From Lepus europaeus (taxonomy: Eukaryota; Chordata; Mammalia; Lagomorpha; Leporidae), in the NCBI RefSeq assembly GCF_033115175.1, contig NC_084834.1:93267808-93331807 (forward strand): a stretch of 64,000 nucleotides of DNA. The letters run 5' to 3'. The translations under genes and the position numbers were made by a program. Positions within the stretch are counted from its first letter, which is position 1, and the number at the start of each line of letters is the position of its first letter. Below are positions 1 through 11,233 of the stretch, one piece after another. The notes beneath the pieces are model-generated. The model did not search any database. It saw only the letters and a program-made list of their open reading frames with translations, and was not told the DNA's origin.

Positions 1-1111
1 ATGAGAAAAGGCAGCTAGTACTAGTATCAATCTTATAATGAACAAGTGCTTACTACTTTTGAGCAAACTTTTGAACACAAAAATGTGTGTGTGTGTGTAT
101 CTGCTACAGGAATGTAAGGGTACTTCAAAACATTTGTAGAAAAATGACACTAAATATAACTTTATTTTGGTGTAAACATTTGAAATCCATGGGCAGTTTT
201 CATGATGTACATTTGTCCTGAACTTGTTGAAGATCTTGTGTGTGCATGGATTTCAGAATTTTTTTCTCAACATGAACTTACCTTTAAATTCCATTTTCCA
301 CAAACATTTGGAAGTACCTTCATATTTATATGTTTTGGATCCTGTTAATTATGAAGAAAACACAGTCTCTGTTTTTAAAGAGTTAACCTATAATTCTACA
401 ATTACCTGAAAGAATACAGTTCACAATTGATAGAGACATAAAATATGGATATCCTAAAATATATTAATATCATGGAAAGGAATACAACTTGAGAATAGCG
501 GGATATTTGTATATGTGCTGTTTTTACGAAGTACCAGGTACTCCTGTAACACATGTGCGCTCTGCCTGTCTTGTCCACGTACACTGACTGCTTTGGATTC
601 TGACGGAGCTTGGTGTGCACCAGCGAAGTTGCCTTCTTGGCAGTGGGCTTACTCTAACAATGGCATTACTATTATTATCATCAATGTTTTTCCTGTGCTG
701 GAAACCAAATATGATTGCCTACTGTTTCTTCCAACGTTAGTAAAGCCAAGATCACCTTGTAACGTCCAGCAAGCTTTCTGGGTTGGGTTGTCTCCCACTC
801 TGCCCCTTGGATGCTGTGTGCTTGGTTTCTCTATGCTGATATTCGTTCACTTACTATCAGATGACAATGAATCGCTTCCAAGAGATGTCTTAGGACCTAT
901 AACAAAAATTCATCAATCATGCGAGTCAACTGCAAAATTACAAAATTAAGTATTTTTAACCACTGGACCTAGCATCATTGATTTGATAGGGCTCATTCCA
1001 ATATCCTAAGCAATGGAGAGTCAGAGTTTAAAGAAAACATTTGTATCCCTCTTGCATTCAAATGAATAAAATTATTTGTTCTTTCCCTCCACCTTCCCCC
1101 AACCTTTATAG
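1..1111 (+). other. ARHGAP24: 3' part of the last intron of ARHGAP24
   Basis: Everything before the acceptor at 1110-1111 reads as intron. It holds a short (GT)n run at about 83-98 and a fold-back repeat at 123-232. An open frame at 515-949 has no recognisable domain or codon bias and is judged to be chance. The acceptor is preceded by a good pyrimidine tract (1079-1107). Confidence 0.8.
123..232 (-). repeat. Fold-back (MITE-like) element, copy 1 of 3
   Basis: A 110 bp segment starts CTTCAAAAC and ends GTTGAAG, so its ends are imperfect inverted repeats. Read on the - strand it aligns along its whole length with the element at 58781-58897, sharing the central TTTATTTTGGTG and TTTGAAATCCATG blocks seen here on the + strand. 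It resembles a non-autonomous DNA transposon; I cannot name the family. Confidence 0.6.
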
Positions 1112-1355
1112 CTTAGAACAGCGAAATTTAACTTTGGAAACAGAAATGATGAGTCTCCACGATGAACTGGATCAGGAAAGGAAAAAGTTCACGATGATAG
1201 AAATCAAAATGCGCAATGCCGAGCGAGCCAAAGAAGATGCCGAGAAAAGAAATGACATGCTACAGAAAGAAATGGAGCAGTTCTTTTCCACATTTGGGGA
1301 GCTGACAGTGGAACCCAGGAGAACGGAGCGAGGAAACACGATATGGATCCAGTGA
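1112..1355 (+). CDS. ARHGAP24: ARHGAP24 (FilGAP) C-terminal coding exon
   Basis: ARHGAP24 is a RhoGAP acting mainly on Rac, binding filamin A, with roles in cell spreading and podocyte shape. This exon begins after a pyrimidine-rich tract and AG at 1110-1111. Its first base completes a split codon, then about 80 codons run to TGA at 1353-1355. The first ~60 residues are a charged heptad-type coiled coil (blocks such as ETEMMSLHDELDQERKK and RNAERAKEDAEKRND). The end is the family-typical TVEPRRTERGNTIWIQ. The PH and RhoGAP domains lie on exons left of the window. In the known protein the C-terminal region carries the coiled coil and filamin-binding segment. Paralogues ARHGAP22 and ARHGAP25 have a similar coiled coil, but the GNTIWIQ end and the MAPK10 neighbour favour ARHGAP24. 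Confidence 0.95.
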
Positions 1356-1865
1356 GCCTGCTCTCTCCCGCCGTCTCCGATGGCTCTGGGAAGGACTTGG
1401 GGAGTCTTGGGAGATCGTATGTGGGACCAGGTGGCTGGTCACCTGGCTGTACAGAGCACTAACTGGGGAAGAAGTATCATTTATTACAGACATTAACCAT
1501 CCATACCTGCAATGTGTACCAAAGTTATACCATGCCTCATAATGCTACTGTCAAGTGTTACAACTGGATATGTGTATATAGAGTAGTTTTTAAAAGTAAA
1601 CTAAAAATGAGAAGCATATCTCAAGAAGTATTTTATTGCAAGTCTTGTATTTAAAATGTTGAATCAATATGTTGTTGCGATTTAGCTTGCTTTCAAGCTT
1701 CACCCCTTGCACTTAACATAAACTATTTTTGGCATTGTGTTATCATCCGCTTATTTTATAGATCACTATTTTTATTTCCCCTTTTGCTGAGGAAATGAAG
1801 ATAAGCAGAAATATAAATATATATAAAGATATATGAGTTATTAAAATCAAAAGAATACTTGGTGG
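1356..1865 (+). other. ARHGAP24: ARHGAP24 3' UTR, proximal form
   Basis: This non-coding sequence follows the stop codon and is increasingly AT-rich. It extends to the first plausible cleavage region, about 15-20 nt after the ATTAAA at 1840-1845. The true end is not provable here; a longer form could run to the AATAAA at 2227. Confidence 0.6.
1840..1845 (+). promoter_or_regulatory. ARHGAP24: Candidate polyadenylation signal ATTAAA (ARHGAP24)
   Basis: ATTAAA is followed within about 20-35 nt by a GT-rich stretch (GGTGGCCGTGTTGTTT, 1861-1876). This is the usual layout of hexamer, cleavage site and downstream element. Confidence 0.5.
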
Positions 1866-2226
1866 CCGTGTTGTTTGCACCAATAGACCTTGCCATGACC
1901 AAAAAGAGAAATGTAAATAGTTTTATAAACTACAGTTGGATCAGCAGGGACCTTGGAAATGCTCTTTAAACTCTGTCCTCACACCAGTCAATTTGGCTTT
2001 GTGACATGACTTGACACAGGCACTCGGAGAGTGTGTAAGAACGTCCCCTTCCCAAGCCCCAGTCTGCCTTACCAGATCTAAAGAGCATTTCCTAAGCAGG
2101 ATGCAGCATACAGGGGAGACAGGTGACGAATGGCATTTGACCTTGGCCTTCTGGACTCTCTAACTGCTGGATGGTTAGTAGGTGAATTCTGTCTGCCTGT
2201 TGGATGTTGGGAAACAATGCTTGCCA

Positions 2227-2232
2227 AATAAA
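2227..2232 (+). promoter_or_regulatory. ARHGAP24: Candidate distal polyadenylation signal AATAAA (ARHGAP24)
   Basis: A canonical AATAAA lies 870 nt past the stop, followed by GCCTGTGTGAAGTCC, weakly GT-rich. It could end a longer 3' UTR. Confidence 0.35.
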
Positions 2233-2299
2233 CAATGCCTGTGTGAAGTCCTTCCCTCACCCAAATCTCTCCCCTGTCCCCAGCAGTTGCTCTTGGCAA

Positions 2300-3112
2300 T
2301 GCCAGCAGTACCTAGTGTTGCTGAGGTCCTCTTCGTGAGTGTGCTCTAGTCGGTACCATTTAGCAACATTTTTCTCCCATGCAGGCCGATATCATGTGGG
2401 ATTCTCTCCATACCACAGGCTGGCAGCTTGCAGCAAGGTGATGAGGTAGGCCAGGGCACCAGGAGGAGAAGGAAAATTAAATTTTTCTGCTTTAATTTTA
2501 ACAATGCCATTTTATGTGTTAAAAACATGTTCACTCATGATAATTGTAAAATGTGAATGGTTAAAAGTCCAACTTTGAGACTATGGTGGACATCAGTAAT
2601 GCTAAGTTTCTAGAAATACCCAGGCTCTCTGGAGGTGGAGTTTTTGCTAGAATGATTCCTCACACTTCAATAAGACAATGATTTTGAGAAGCCAAGTACA
2701 TAAATCTCACAGCAGAACAAAAGGTCACAAAAGGTTTAATCGGAAATAAAGGCTACTTGAGTTTATGGGCTCTGCGTGTTTGGAGATTATGTGTGTGTGT
2801 GTTTATTTTCAATGGGGAGAGTGATCCTGACACCATTTCTTCTCACCAGTGTCCCGCTTTTGTTTAGATCCTCTGCTGCGTGGTCCTCTGGCATTAACCA
2901 GTGTCTACACGGCAGTAACTTCTTTATCTTTGGTTCCCTATTCTGTCGTTACGATTACTTAATCATATACTTCCACCTGGATATCCCCGAAGAAATTCAA
3001 AATCAGAATGTGTAAAATTGATTTCAGTAACTTTCCCTTAGCTTTTTCCAGTCCCTATTTTAGTTCACGAAAATCTCAGTCATGATACCGTGGTTTAAAA
3101 GCAAAGGTTATA
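2300..3112. other. Intergenic sequence, nothing recognised
   Basis: I see no gene, RNA or clear repeat here apart from a short (GT)n at 2790-2802. The open frames present are short and lack any family resemblance. Confidence 0.5.
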
Positions 3113-3429
3113 GGGCCAGTGCTGTGGCGGAGTAGGCTAAGCCTCCACCTGAGGCATTGGCATCCCATATGGCTGCCAGCTCAAGTCCCAGCTGCTTCAC
3201 TTCCAATCCAGCTCTCTGCTAATGGCCTGGGAAAGCAGTGGAGGTTGGCCCAAGTGTTTGGGCCCCTGCACAATATGGGAGACCCGGAAGCAGCTCCTGG
3301 CTCCTGGCATCAGATCAGCCCAGCTCCAGCTGTTGCAGCCATCTGAGGAGTGAACCAGCCAATAGAAGATCTTTCTCTCTGTCTGTAACTCTGCCTCTCA
3401 AATAAATACATACAATCTTAAAAACAAAC
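3113..3429 (+). mobile_element. C-repeat SINE (lagomorph)
   Basis: The head GGGCCAGTGCTGTGGC is tRNA-like, followed by a B-box-like CAAGTCCCAGC, the conserved GGGAGACCCGGAAG-type block, a CT-rich stretch and an AAATAAATA tail. Flanking direct repeats AAAGCAAAGGTT (3098-3109) and AAAGCAAATGTT (3430-3441) differ at one base, supporting target-primed insertion. Confidence 0.93.
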
Positions 3430-3559
3430 AAAGCAAATGTTGTGCAGACTACCGCCTGCACTCAGATTATCTGTAAGTTGACAATTGTTCCTGAACCTTC
3501 CAGGCAAAACTCTTTTCCTCTGTGTGATTGGAAGAATAAAAGCACTATTTCTGTTGACT

Positions 3560-3645
3560 TGTTATGTGGTTTTAATGAGATAGTTTGTTAGGCTGAGCAC
3601 AGCAGCTAGCACACAAGGAGGACTTGTGAGTGTTCATTCTTATTT
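3560..3645 (+). mobile_element. MIR 3' fragment
   Basis: The run TTTTAATGAGATAGTTTG followed by a GAGCACAGCAGCTAGCACAC block matches the 3' half of MIR-type SINEs (AATGAGATAAT ... GTGCCTGGCACATAG). It is old and diverged. Confidence 0.5.
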
Positions 3646-4014
3646 TGCTCTACTCTGCCCTTTTGGTCACTCTTAAATTCACTTGCCAAGCAAGCTCTTC
3701 CATCGTCTTTGCCTTTTAATCTGCTCCTTTTCACCTAGTTCCTCTTGCCTTTTGATGAAAGCGTTGACCTATTCGGTTTTGTCCCAGCCTTTCTCCTCTG
3801 CTTTCATCCTTTGCAGGTTTCCTTTTCTAGGTTACCATCTGACCATATCTTGGCCTCGCTAACAACGTCATGATGCTCACTTGCCCAGGATAAAGCTCTT
3901 TACATGGCACAAAAGGCTGTGACCCCCAATTTCATTTTTACCCAATACCACTTCCCACAACACCTGCCATGCCATCCCATGCTTCTAGAACTTCCTGCTG
4001 ACCATGGTACTCTT

Positions 4015-4037
4015 CCTGCCTGCCTGCCTGCCTGCCT
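4015..4037. repeat. (TGCC)n microsatellite
   Basis: About five perfect TGCC units in a row. Confidence 0.9.
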
Positions 4038-4321
4038 TTTCTCCGGCACACCCCAGGCACCTTGTAAAACTACTAACTGTTCTCCAAGAAACTTCCGATG
4101 AAGTAGCATTTGGGGAGGCAGCCTGGAGGAGCGGAAATAGCAGGAATCTGAGAGCCATTCAGACCCAGATAGGCATCACAGTGCGCCTTATGCATGCTGC
4201 TTGGCAATGACAAGTCCTTTAACCCTGTGTGCAGTGCAGCAGGTACACTGTTTTCTCTTTTAAAGTGAAAGTAATAACTCTCCCAAAGTAGGGAGGTTTT
4301 CGCGCTTGGAGATAGCACACA

Positions 4322-4615
4322 GGGGCCAGTGTTGTGGCCAGCAGGTGAAGCTGCTACTTGTGTGAATGCCAGTTCAAGTCTTTGGTCCTTCACTTCTGAT
4401 GCAGCCCCCTGCTAATGCTCCTGGGAAAGCAGAGACAGATAGCTCAAGTGCTTGGACCCTGCTACCGGGTGGGAGACCCAGATGGAGTTCCTGGCTCTTG
4501 GCCTCAGCCTGGCCCAGCTCCAACCACAGCAGCCGTATAGAGAGCCAACAGACGGAAGACCCTTCTCTGTCTCTCCCTGATACTCTGCCTTTCAAATACA
4601 TAGAGTTTACAAATA
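4322..4615 (+). mobile_element. C-repeat SINE, diverged
   Basis: The head GGGGCCAGTGTTGTGGCC and later GGGAGACCCAGATGGAG, CT-rich and CCTTTCAAATA blocks identify it. No clear target duplication was found, consistent with age. Confidence 0.88.
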
Positions 4616-4696
4616 AAAGAAGATGGCATGTACTGTGCCTAGTCCAGTGTCTGCCAGTTAGCTCCACAGATAGCTCTATTAATAAATGGAGCTTCT

Positions 4697-5045
4697 GGCC
4701 GGCGCCGTGGCTCAACAGGCTAATCCTCCGCCTTGCGGCGCCGGCACACCGGGTTCTAGTCCCGGTCGGGGCACCGATCCTGTCCCGGTTGCCCCTCTTC
4801 CAGGCCAGCTCTCTGCTGTGGCCAGGGAGTGCAGTGGAGGATGGCCCAAGTGCTTGGGCCCTGCACCCCATGGGAGACCAGGAGAAGCACCTGGCTCCTG
4901 CCATCGGAACAGCGCGGTGCGCCGGCTGCAGCGCGCCTACCGAGGCAGCCATTGGAGGGTGAACCAACGGCAAAAAGGAAGACCTTTCTCTCTGTCTCCC
5001 TCTACTGTCCACTCTGCCTGTCAAAAATAAATAAATAAATAAATA
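4697..5045 (+). mobile_element. C-repeat SINE, young GGCCGGCGCCGTGG type
   Basis: Full-length copy with head GGCCGGCGCCGTGGCTCA, B-box-like GGTTCTAGTCCC and tail (AAAT)n. A perfect 16 bp target duplication AATAAATGGAGCTTCT flanks it (4681-4696 and 5046-5061). The perfect duplication and high CpG content mark a recent insertion. Confidence 0.97.
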
Positions 5046-5452
5046 AATAAATGGAGCTTCTTAAGGGCCATGATTATATTTTATTGATCTTAAATCCCTC
5101 CTCCACTACTTCTTATGCCAAGTAAAGTAACAGCTCCTAGAATCAGCATTTGTTTTGGATGGGAACATGTAATTATTTCCCTGTTATTCAACCTTTGATT
5201 TATGAGAGATTCTGTTTGTTCATTTTAATTGTCACTCTCAGTGGTGATACTCCCTGATCAGTGGATATCATGTCCATCTGGGTTTCCATTAGTTCAGCTG
5301 AAAGCTTGGAAACTATCAACTGCAAGTTGATAAAAGAATAAATTGGAAATAAGTAAGGATACAAAGTAGGCAGTTTTGAGCATTTACTTACTTTATCCTA
5401 TATATATTTATTTAAAACTAAGTAATTAAATAATTATTGAAAAGCAAACTCA

Positions 5453-5809
5453 GGGGTCTGGTGCTGTGGTGTAGCAGGCAAAGCCACCATCTGCAGTGAT
5501 GGCATCCCATATGGGCACCGGTTCAAGACCCAGTTGCTCCACTTCCTATCCAGCTCTCTGCTGTGGCCTGGGAAAGCAGTGGAAGAAGGCCCAAATCCTT
5601 GGGCATGTGGGAGACCTGGAAGAAGATCCTGGCTCCTGGCTTCGGATCGGCACAGCTCCAGCTATTCCAGGCATTTGGGGAGTGAACCAGTGGACGGAAG
5701 ACTTCTCTCTCTCTCTCTCTCGCTCTCTCTCACTCTCTCTCTCTCTCTCTCTGCCTCTCTGTAATAAAACCTCTCAAATAAATAAATAAATCTTTTTATA
5801 AAAAAAATA
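5453..5809 (+). mobile_element. C-repeat SINE with long (CT)n
   Basis: Head GGGGTCTGGTGCTGTGG, B-box-like GGTTCAAGACCC, an expanded (CT)n at about 5702-5756 and AAATAAATAAATAAATC tail. It is flanked by the short direct repeat CAAACTC (5446-5452, 5810-5816). Confidence 0.93.
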
Positions 5810-5919
5810 CAAACTCCAGAGAAAGGATCTGCTTCCAGGTGTTGGGCCTACCATGTCAGCCTCACTAGTCAGACTATTTGGCTGGTTGTCCTTTGTGGAA
5901 CATTTAAATTATAATTGTC

Positions 5920-6231
5920 GGCCGGCGCTGTGGCTTAACAGGCTAATCCTTCGCCTTGTGGGGCCGGCACACCGGGTTCTAGTCCCGGATGGGGTGCCGG
6001 ATTCTGTCCCCACTTCCAGTCCAGCTCTCTGCTATGGCCCGGGAAGGCAGTGGAGGATGGCCCAAGTCCTTGGGCCCTGCACCCGCATGGGAGACCAGGA
6101 GAAGCACCTGGCTCCTGGCTTCGGATCAGCACGATGAGCTGGCCGCAATGGCCATTGGAGGGTGAACCAACAGCAAAAAGGAAGACCTTTCTGTCTCTCT
6201 CTCACTATCCACTCTGCCTGTCAAAAAAAAA
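5920..6231 (+). mobile_element. C-repeat SINE, young type
   Basis: Head GGCCGGCGCTGTGGCTTA, GGTTCTAGTCCCGG B box, tail CTGCCTGTCAAAAAA. A perfect 14 bp duplication AAATTATAATTGTC lies at 5906-5919 and 6232-6245. Confidence 0.97.
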
Positions 6232-6276
6232 AAATTATAATTGTCTATAACATCAGGCCAACTGAAACATGAATTC

Positions 6277-6302
6277 ATATATATATATATATATATATAT
6301 AT
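6277..6302. repeat. (AT)n microsatellite
   Basis: Uninterrupted AT dinucleotides, about 12 units, 30 bp after the preceding SINE duplication. Confidence 0.9.
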
Positions 6303-6574
6303 TATGAGATACTAAAATCACTAGATAATTCCCAGGGAAGACAGTTTATATTGCAGATCTAATTTGGTTGCCTTGAAAATCTAGGTGAGTATTGAGCAGT
6401 GTGATCCAGTCCCAAACCGCAGTGTTCCTTCCACTGCAGTGCCACACCCTGTACAGCCGCCTCACAGAGAACATGCACCACCTTTCAGAATCAGGCCCCT
6501 AGGTTCAACCCTACTTCCGCCACTTCGTAGCTCTGTGGACTTAGCACAAACTCTGAATGTTTATAAGCCTGATT

Positions 6575-6903
6575 TTTTTTAGTTTTTTATTTATTTGTTA
6601 TTTTTATTTGAAGCCAGAGAGACAGAGACAGAGAGAGAGAGAGAGATTCTATCTGCTGGTTTATTTCCCTAATGCCTGCAGCAGCCAGGGCTGGGCCACA
6701 CAGAAGCTGAGATCCTGGAACTCCACCTGGGTCACTCGGATGGCAGGGACCCACTACTCGAGCCATTGCCCGCTGCCTCTCAGGGTACACACTAGCAGGA
6801 CGCTGTGACTAGCTGTGACAAGTGGGGACGCCAGCCAAGGCCCTCTCGTATGGAACGCAGATGTCCCAACTGGTATCTTCACTACTGCACCTTATGCCCA
6901 CAA
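6575..6903 (-). mobile_element. C-repeat SINE, diverged, antisense
   Basis: Read on the - strand it shows an A-rich tail, a (CT)n tract (GA on +, about 6627-6646), and a decayed head near 6880-6903. The 3' flank after the head (CCTGAATTT) weakly resembles CCTGATTT at the other side. Confidence 0.8.
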
Positions 6904-6939
6904 CCCTGAATTTGTTCTTAAACGAAGGATGATAAGTGC

Positions 6940-7022
6940 CCTCCTTATTCTACGTCTGTGAGGGATAACTGAAGTGCTAACCATGCTGCTTAGCACATAG
7001 TATGCGCTCAATACGTGGAAGC
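6940..7022 (+). mobile_element. MIR 3' fragment
   Basis: GTGAGGGATAACTGAAGTGC and CTTAGCACATAGTATGCGCT match the MIR 3' pattern (block ending in GCACATAGTAGGCGCTCAATA). Confidence 0.55.
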
Positions 7023-8773
7023 TGTCAGCCCTGAAATTCCTGCTATAGGAAGGGTATTCTGGCCTCTACAGGGTACAGCAGGGTTGTAACCTCAGGAATG
7101 TGACCAGCAGTAAAACAGAGTGTCCTGCCCGCAAGTGGAGCTATCATTATATCCCTGTGCCAGGGCATTCCTCCTGCTATAATACAGCTATGTGTATTAT
7201 CTCAGAATAACGTCCAAAGAACTTCCCTGTACCTACCATTTATCAGGTCTGTCATGGGCACGCTGGAGATGATACTGGATGTTAAAGGCGTTGGGTACAA
7301 TAGGTGAAAGTGTTTAAGGCTGTGCCCCGAGACACCTGGTCTATAATGATCCCATCTATGATATACGTTAAACGTAATTAAGGGATCGTGACGCTGAAGC
7401 TGGGCAGGGAATTACCGAGCCATGTTGTGATGCGAGTCCTGAAGAAGTAGCAAGTCCTCAAACAGGGTGGCAGTCCGGGGCTGCAGCCCGCCCAGCTCCT
7501 GGAGCAGATGTGCTGTGGGGTCCTCAGTGCACAACCCAGGGAACCTTTTCAATGAATTTTAAATGACCTGGCGAGTCTGTGCCCTCAAGATTGTGCTGTG
7601 TGTAATCATGCCTCATCAGCACACCATGCAACCCCAAAACACACTTAAGCGGGGCAGCTGTTCTCACTCCCAGAAACCAGCCAGATCTAGACACATTCCG
7701 CCTTGTTTGAAGTCACAAACCGCAGGAAGGCGTACTGGAGCTGCGGTTCCCGCAGATCTGTTTCACGATTCTCTTTATAGTCTTCTTAATTGCACACGTG
7801 GGGAATGAGTTGAAAGCTAGAACTGCCCAGTTTAAGGGCCTCTGGCTGCGAAGAGACTTGGAAAACTAACAGTTCCCCAGGCAGCCAGCATCTTCTCTCC
7901 CTACTGAAAGTCTGCGAGTAGGGGTTCAGCTGATAAAAAGTGTGTTTTGGGAATCACCATCATGGCTCAGGTACAAGGCTGAATGACCTGCTTTATTTAT
8001 GAATTAAGCATAGCTGCTACCTGTAAGTCCCATATGGTGAAGATAACCTTTATTAAGTGGAGAACAAGAGTAATGGCAGAAAGCTGATCTGCTAGAGTAG
8101 GAAGCCAAAGCAGTGTTTTCTTTTTTTTTTCTCCCTGCGGGAAACCATCTCTTCCCTCCAAGAGAGGTGCTGAGCATCCCACCCATTCCTGTGAAAACAC
8201 CACACCCATCCCAGCTCTCTCTTCTCAGTACACCCATCTTCTGCCTCTTCCTGATTCCACAGATGAATTATGGGCCACGCCAATGTGACCTCCATGGTTT
8301 GAACATGTTCGGTACCCTCTGGAATTTGGGTTGGAGTCATTCAAGTTCATCACTAAGTTAAATGCATTAATTTAAAAGCTAGGAAATAATAAAAATATTT
8401 TGCATTAACTACTTATTTTTAAACCAAGAGTTATTAACTGCATTCTTGAGGAAATAAACCATGCCAAATTTGTTTCCCAGACACAACTGTTCAATAAATA
8501 TTCTTGGAATGTAACAACCTGCTTTAGAATATAAGTCAGAAATTATACTAGAAATTCAGTGTAATCTTATGGCTTGATTTGTACCAAATCCAAGTTTGCA
8601 ATATATAGTACTACGGAAGAGGAAATAGCTTTTTGAATGTCTTCCTTTTGTAAAAGAGCTATTTTAACATTTTTTGCTCTCTTCTTCGTCTGTGTAAAAT
8701 ATCATTTGCACTGCATAATTTAATTTGTGTATAATTAATTGATCACGGACAATATTTTCATCAGAATGGATTT
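7023..8773. other. Intergenic sequence, nothing recognised
   Basis: No gene, RNA or repeat family could be supported. Open frames at 7563-7808 and 8092-8361 (both strands) overlap one another and look like chance. Confidence 0.45.
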
Positions 8774-8788
8774 AAAAGTGTTAATGGA

Positions 8789-9094
8789 GGGATTGGTGCT
8801 GTGGTGCAATAGGTTAAACCTCCTCCTGTGGCACCAGCATCCCATTTGGAGGCCAGTTTATGTCCTGGCTGCTCCTCTTCTGATCCAGATCTCTGCTATG
8901 GCCTGGGAAAGCAGTGGAGGATGACCCAAGTCCTTGGGTCTCTGGACCTGTGTGGGAGACCTGGAAGAAGCTCCTGGCTCCTGGCTTTGGATCGGCCCAG
9001 CTCTGGCCTTTGCAGCCAATTGGAGTGTAAACCAGTGGAATGGAAGACCTCTTTCTCTTTCTCTCCCTCTCTCTGTAACTCTACCTCTAAAAAA
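8789..9094 (+). mobile_element. C-repeat SINE A of the nested cluster
   Basis: Older-type head GGGATTGGTGCTGTGG, GGGAGACCTGGAAGAAGC block, CT tract and A tail. Its target duplication is AAAAGTGTTAATGGA (8774-8788) and a slightly altered copy AAAAGATGTTAGTGGA (9095-9110). Confidence 0.92.
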
Positions 9095-9351
9095 AAAAGA
9101 TGTTAGTGGATGTAGCCAGCATTGTGATACAGCAGGTTAAGCCACTGCATGCAATGGCCACACTCCTTATGGAGTTCTAGCTGCTACACTTCTGATCCAG
9201 CTCCCTGCTAACAGCTGGGAAAGCTGTGGAAAATGACACAAGCACTCATGTGGGAGACCCAGTTGCAACTCTTGGCTTAGAGGTTCAGTCTGAGCCAGCC
9301 CTGGCATTTGCAGCCACTTGGAGAGTGAACCAGCAGATGGAAGTTGTGTCC

Positions 9352-10067
9352 GGGCCGGCGCCGCGGCTCACTAGGCTAATCCTCCGCTTGCGGCGCTGGC
9401 ACACTGGGTTCTAGCCCCTGTCAGGGTGCCGGATTCTGTCCCGGTTTCCCCACTTCCAGGCCAGCTCTCTGCTGTGGCCCAGGAGTGCAGTGGAGGATGG
9501 CCCAAGTGCTTGGGCCCTGCACCCCATGGGAGACCAGGAGAAGCACCTGGCTCCTGCCATCGGATCAGCGTGATGCGCCGGCCGTAGTGGCCATTGAGGG
9601 GTGAACCAACGGCAAATGAAAACCTTTCTTGCCGGCGCCGTGGCTCACTAGGCTAATCCTCCACCTTGTGGCACCGGCACACCGGGTTCTAGTCCCGGTC
9701 GGGCGCCAATCCTGTCCTGGTTGCCCCTCTTCCAGGCCAGCTCTCTGCTGTGGCCAGGGAGTGCAGTGGAGGATGGCCCAAGTGCTTGGGCCCTGCACCC
9801 CATGGGAGACCAGGAGAAGCACCTGGCTCCTGCCATCGGATCAGCACGGTGCGCCGGCCGCAGCGCACCTACTGCGGCGGCCATTGGAGGGTGAACCAAC
9901 GGCAAAAGGAAGACCTTTCTCTCTGTCTCTGTCTCACTGTCCACTCTGCCTGTCAAAAAAAAATTAAATTAAATTAAAAAAAAAAAAAAGAAAGAAAGAA
10001 AACCTTTCTCTCTGGCTCGCTCTCTCACTTTCCACTCTGCCTGTCAAAAAAAAAAAAAAAAAAAAAA
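9352..10067 (+). mobile_element. C-repeat SINE C, young type, inside B and split by D
   Basis: Head GGGCCGGCGCCGCGG. It is flanked by a perfect 13 bp duplication GGAAGTTGTGTCC (9339-9351 and 10068-10080). Its own body stops at 9629 and resumes at about 10010-10067 (CTCACTTTCCACTCTGCC plus A tail), the gap being SINE D. Confidence 0.93.
9630..9997 (+). mobile_element. C-repeat SINE D, innermost
   Basis: Head GCCGGCGCCGTGGCTCAC, B box GGTTCTAGTCCCGGTC, tail AAATTAAATTAAATT then A-rich. A perfect 12 bp duplication GAAAACCTTTCT lies at 9618-9629 and 9998-10009. Confidence 0.93.
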
Positions 10068-10136
10068 GGAAGTTGTGTCCCTTTCTGTAACTCTGCCTTT
10101 TAAATAAATAAATCTTTTACAAAAAGTGTTAATGGA

Positions 10137-10845
10137 AGGCAAATGGTATGCGAGACAGTCTTCTAGACAGAGTGTGGAAGGTTTTGAAGACGAATAACAT
10201 TTTGTACTTTCTTTTGAGTCACAAGTGTTCTGGACCATTGAGTGAACAGAGACTACAGACAAGGTCAGGTGAAGGGCTATAACAGGAATGATGAGGAAAT
10301 GAATCCACCAGATCCATTGAGTGAAACTTGAATCCTCTAAAGTTACACTTTAGGCCTCTTTTACATTAGGTTTCTTACCAGGCTAATCATGTCTTTATTT
10401 ATTAATCATGTATTGCTTTAAAGCAAGAAACATTTGATGTAGACTGGGTAGGAAATTTCAAAGGGTTGTTTGAGTTGTTTCTATGTCATCACGTCGTGTG
10501 CCTGAGAAACATAAATTTCTATAGCGTGCTGTCCGTGATTTAAACAGAACACACCCATCTAACTGGTTGAGCAGGTGACATCTGAGACAGGTGACTTTCC
10601 ACAAACAGTGGTTCCCTACATGCAGTGATCTGGGGCAGTGGACGTTTTCCATGTGTTTTGCTCTTTGCATGTCTCTTCCAAGCATGCCTTTCAAGTCCCT
10701 TAGAGAAAGGGCATGGACACCATGGTACAAATGGGTGACATCAAAAACTGTGATGCTGGCTGACATCTAGTGCTATTACTCAGCAAGTAGACTCATCCTT
10801 CAAGGTTAGCTGTCCCATAAGTAGCTTCAAGAAAATAATTACCCA
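10137..10845. other. Intergenic sequence, nothing recognised
   Basis: No supported feature; a - strand open frame at 10458-10766 has no recognisable domain. Confidence 0.45.
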
Positions 10846-11233
10846 GAAATGGAATTGTGGTCCAGCAGCTTAAGCCACTGTCTGTGATGCAGACATTGTA
10901 TATGAGCACCAGTTTGAGTCCTCAGGTGTTCCACTTCTGACCCAGTGACCTGCTAATACGCCTGGGAAAGCAACGGAGGATGAGCTAAATGCTTTGGCCC
11001 TTGTCACCCATGTGGGAGACTCAGATGGAGTTCCTGGCTCATGGCTTCAGCCTCATCCAGCCCTGGCTGTTATGCACATTTAGGAGTGAACCAGGAGATG
11101 AAAGATCTGTCTCCCCACTGTGCCTCTGTATATGTGTGTGTGTGTCTGTCTTTACCTCTACCTCTACCTCTCTCTCTCTCTCTCTCTCTGCAACTCTGCC
11201 TTTCAAATAAAATAAATCTGTAAAACAAAAAAA
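10846..11233 (+). mobile_element. C-repeat SINE, diverged
   Basis: Decayed head (GAATTGTGGTCCAGCAG), GGGAGACTCAGATGGAG block, TG and CT simple-repeat middle (11131-11190) and AAATAAAATAAATC tail. Confidence 0.87.

Larger units (their letters stand above)
9111..10121 (+). mobile_element. C-repeat SINE B, split by later insertions
   Basis: The first part (9111-9351) carries the head and middle. Its CT/A tail resumes at 10081-10121 (CTTTCTGTAACTCTGCC and AAATAAATAAATC). The interruption is SINE C, flanked by its own 13 bp duplication. Immediately after the tail, AAAAGTGTTAATGGA (10122-10136) matches the copy at 8774-8788 exactly, so A and B used the same target site. Confidence 0.9.

Noticed and set aside
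515..949. 144-codon + strand open frame in the ARHGAP24 intron
   Set aside because: No domain, no coding-like composition, no start context or splice signals; the neighbouring true exon at 1112 is in unrelated sequence.
4697..4770. tRNA gene suggested by A- and B-box-like sequences
   Set aside because: These are the tRNA-derived heads of SINEs; no complete cloverleaf, and the body continues into CT and A tracts.
4366..5038. Several long open frames on both strands
   Set aside because: They lie inside two C-repeat SINEs; GC-rich young copies often have open frames in several phases. The same applies at 9565-9977, 5496-6250, 23596-24054 and 32079-32675.
9961..9990. (AAATT)n as an independent microsatellite
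   Set aside because: It is the expanded tail of the innermost SINE of the nest.
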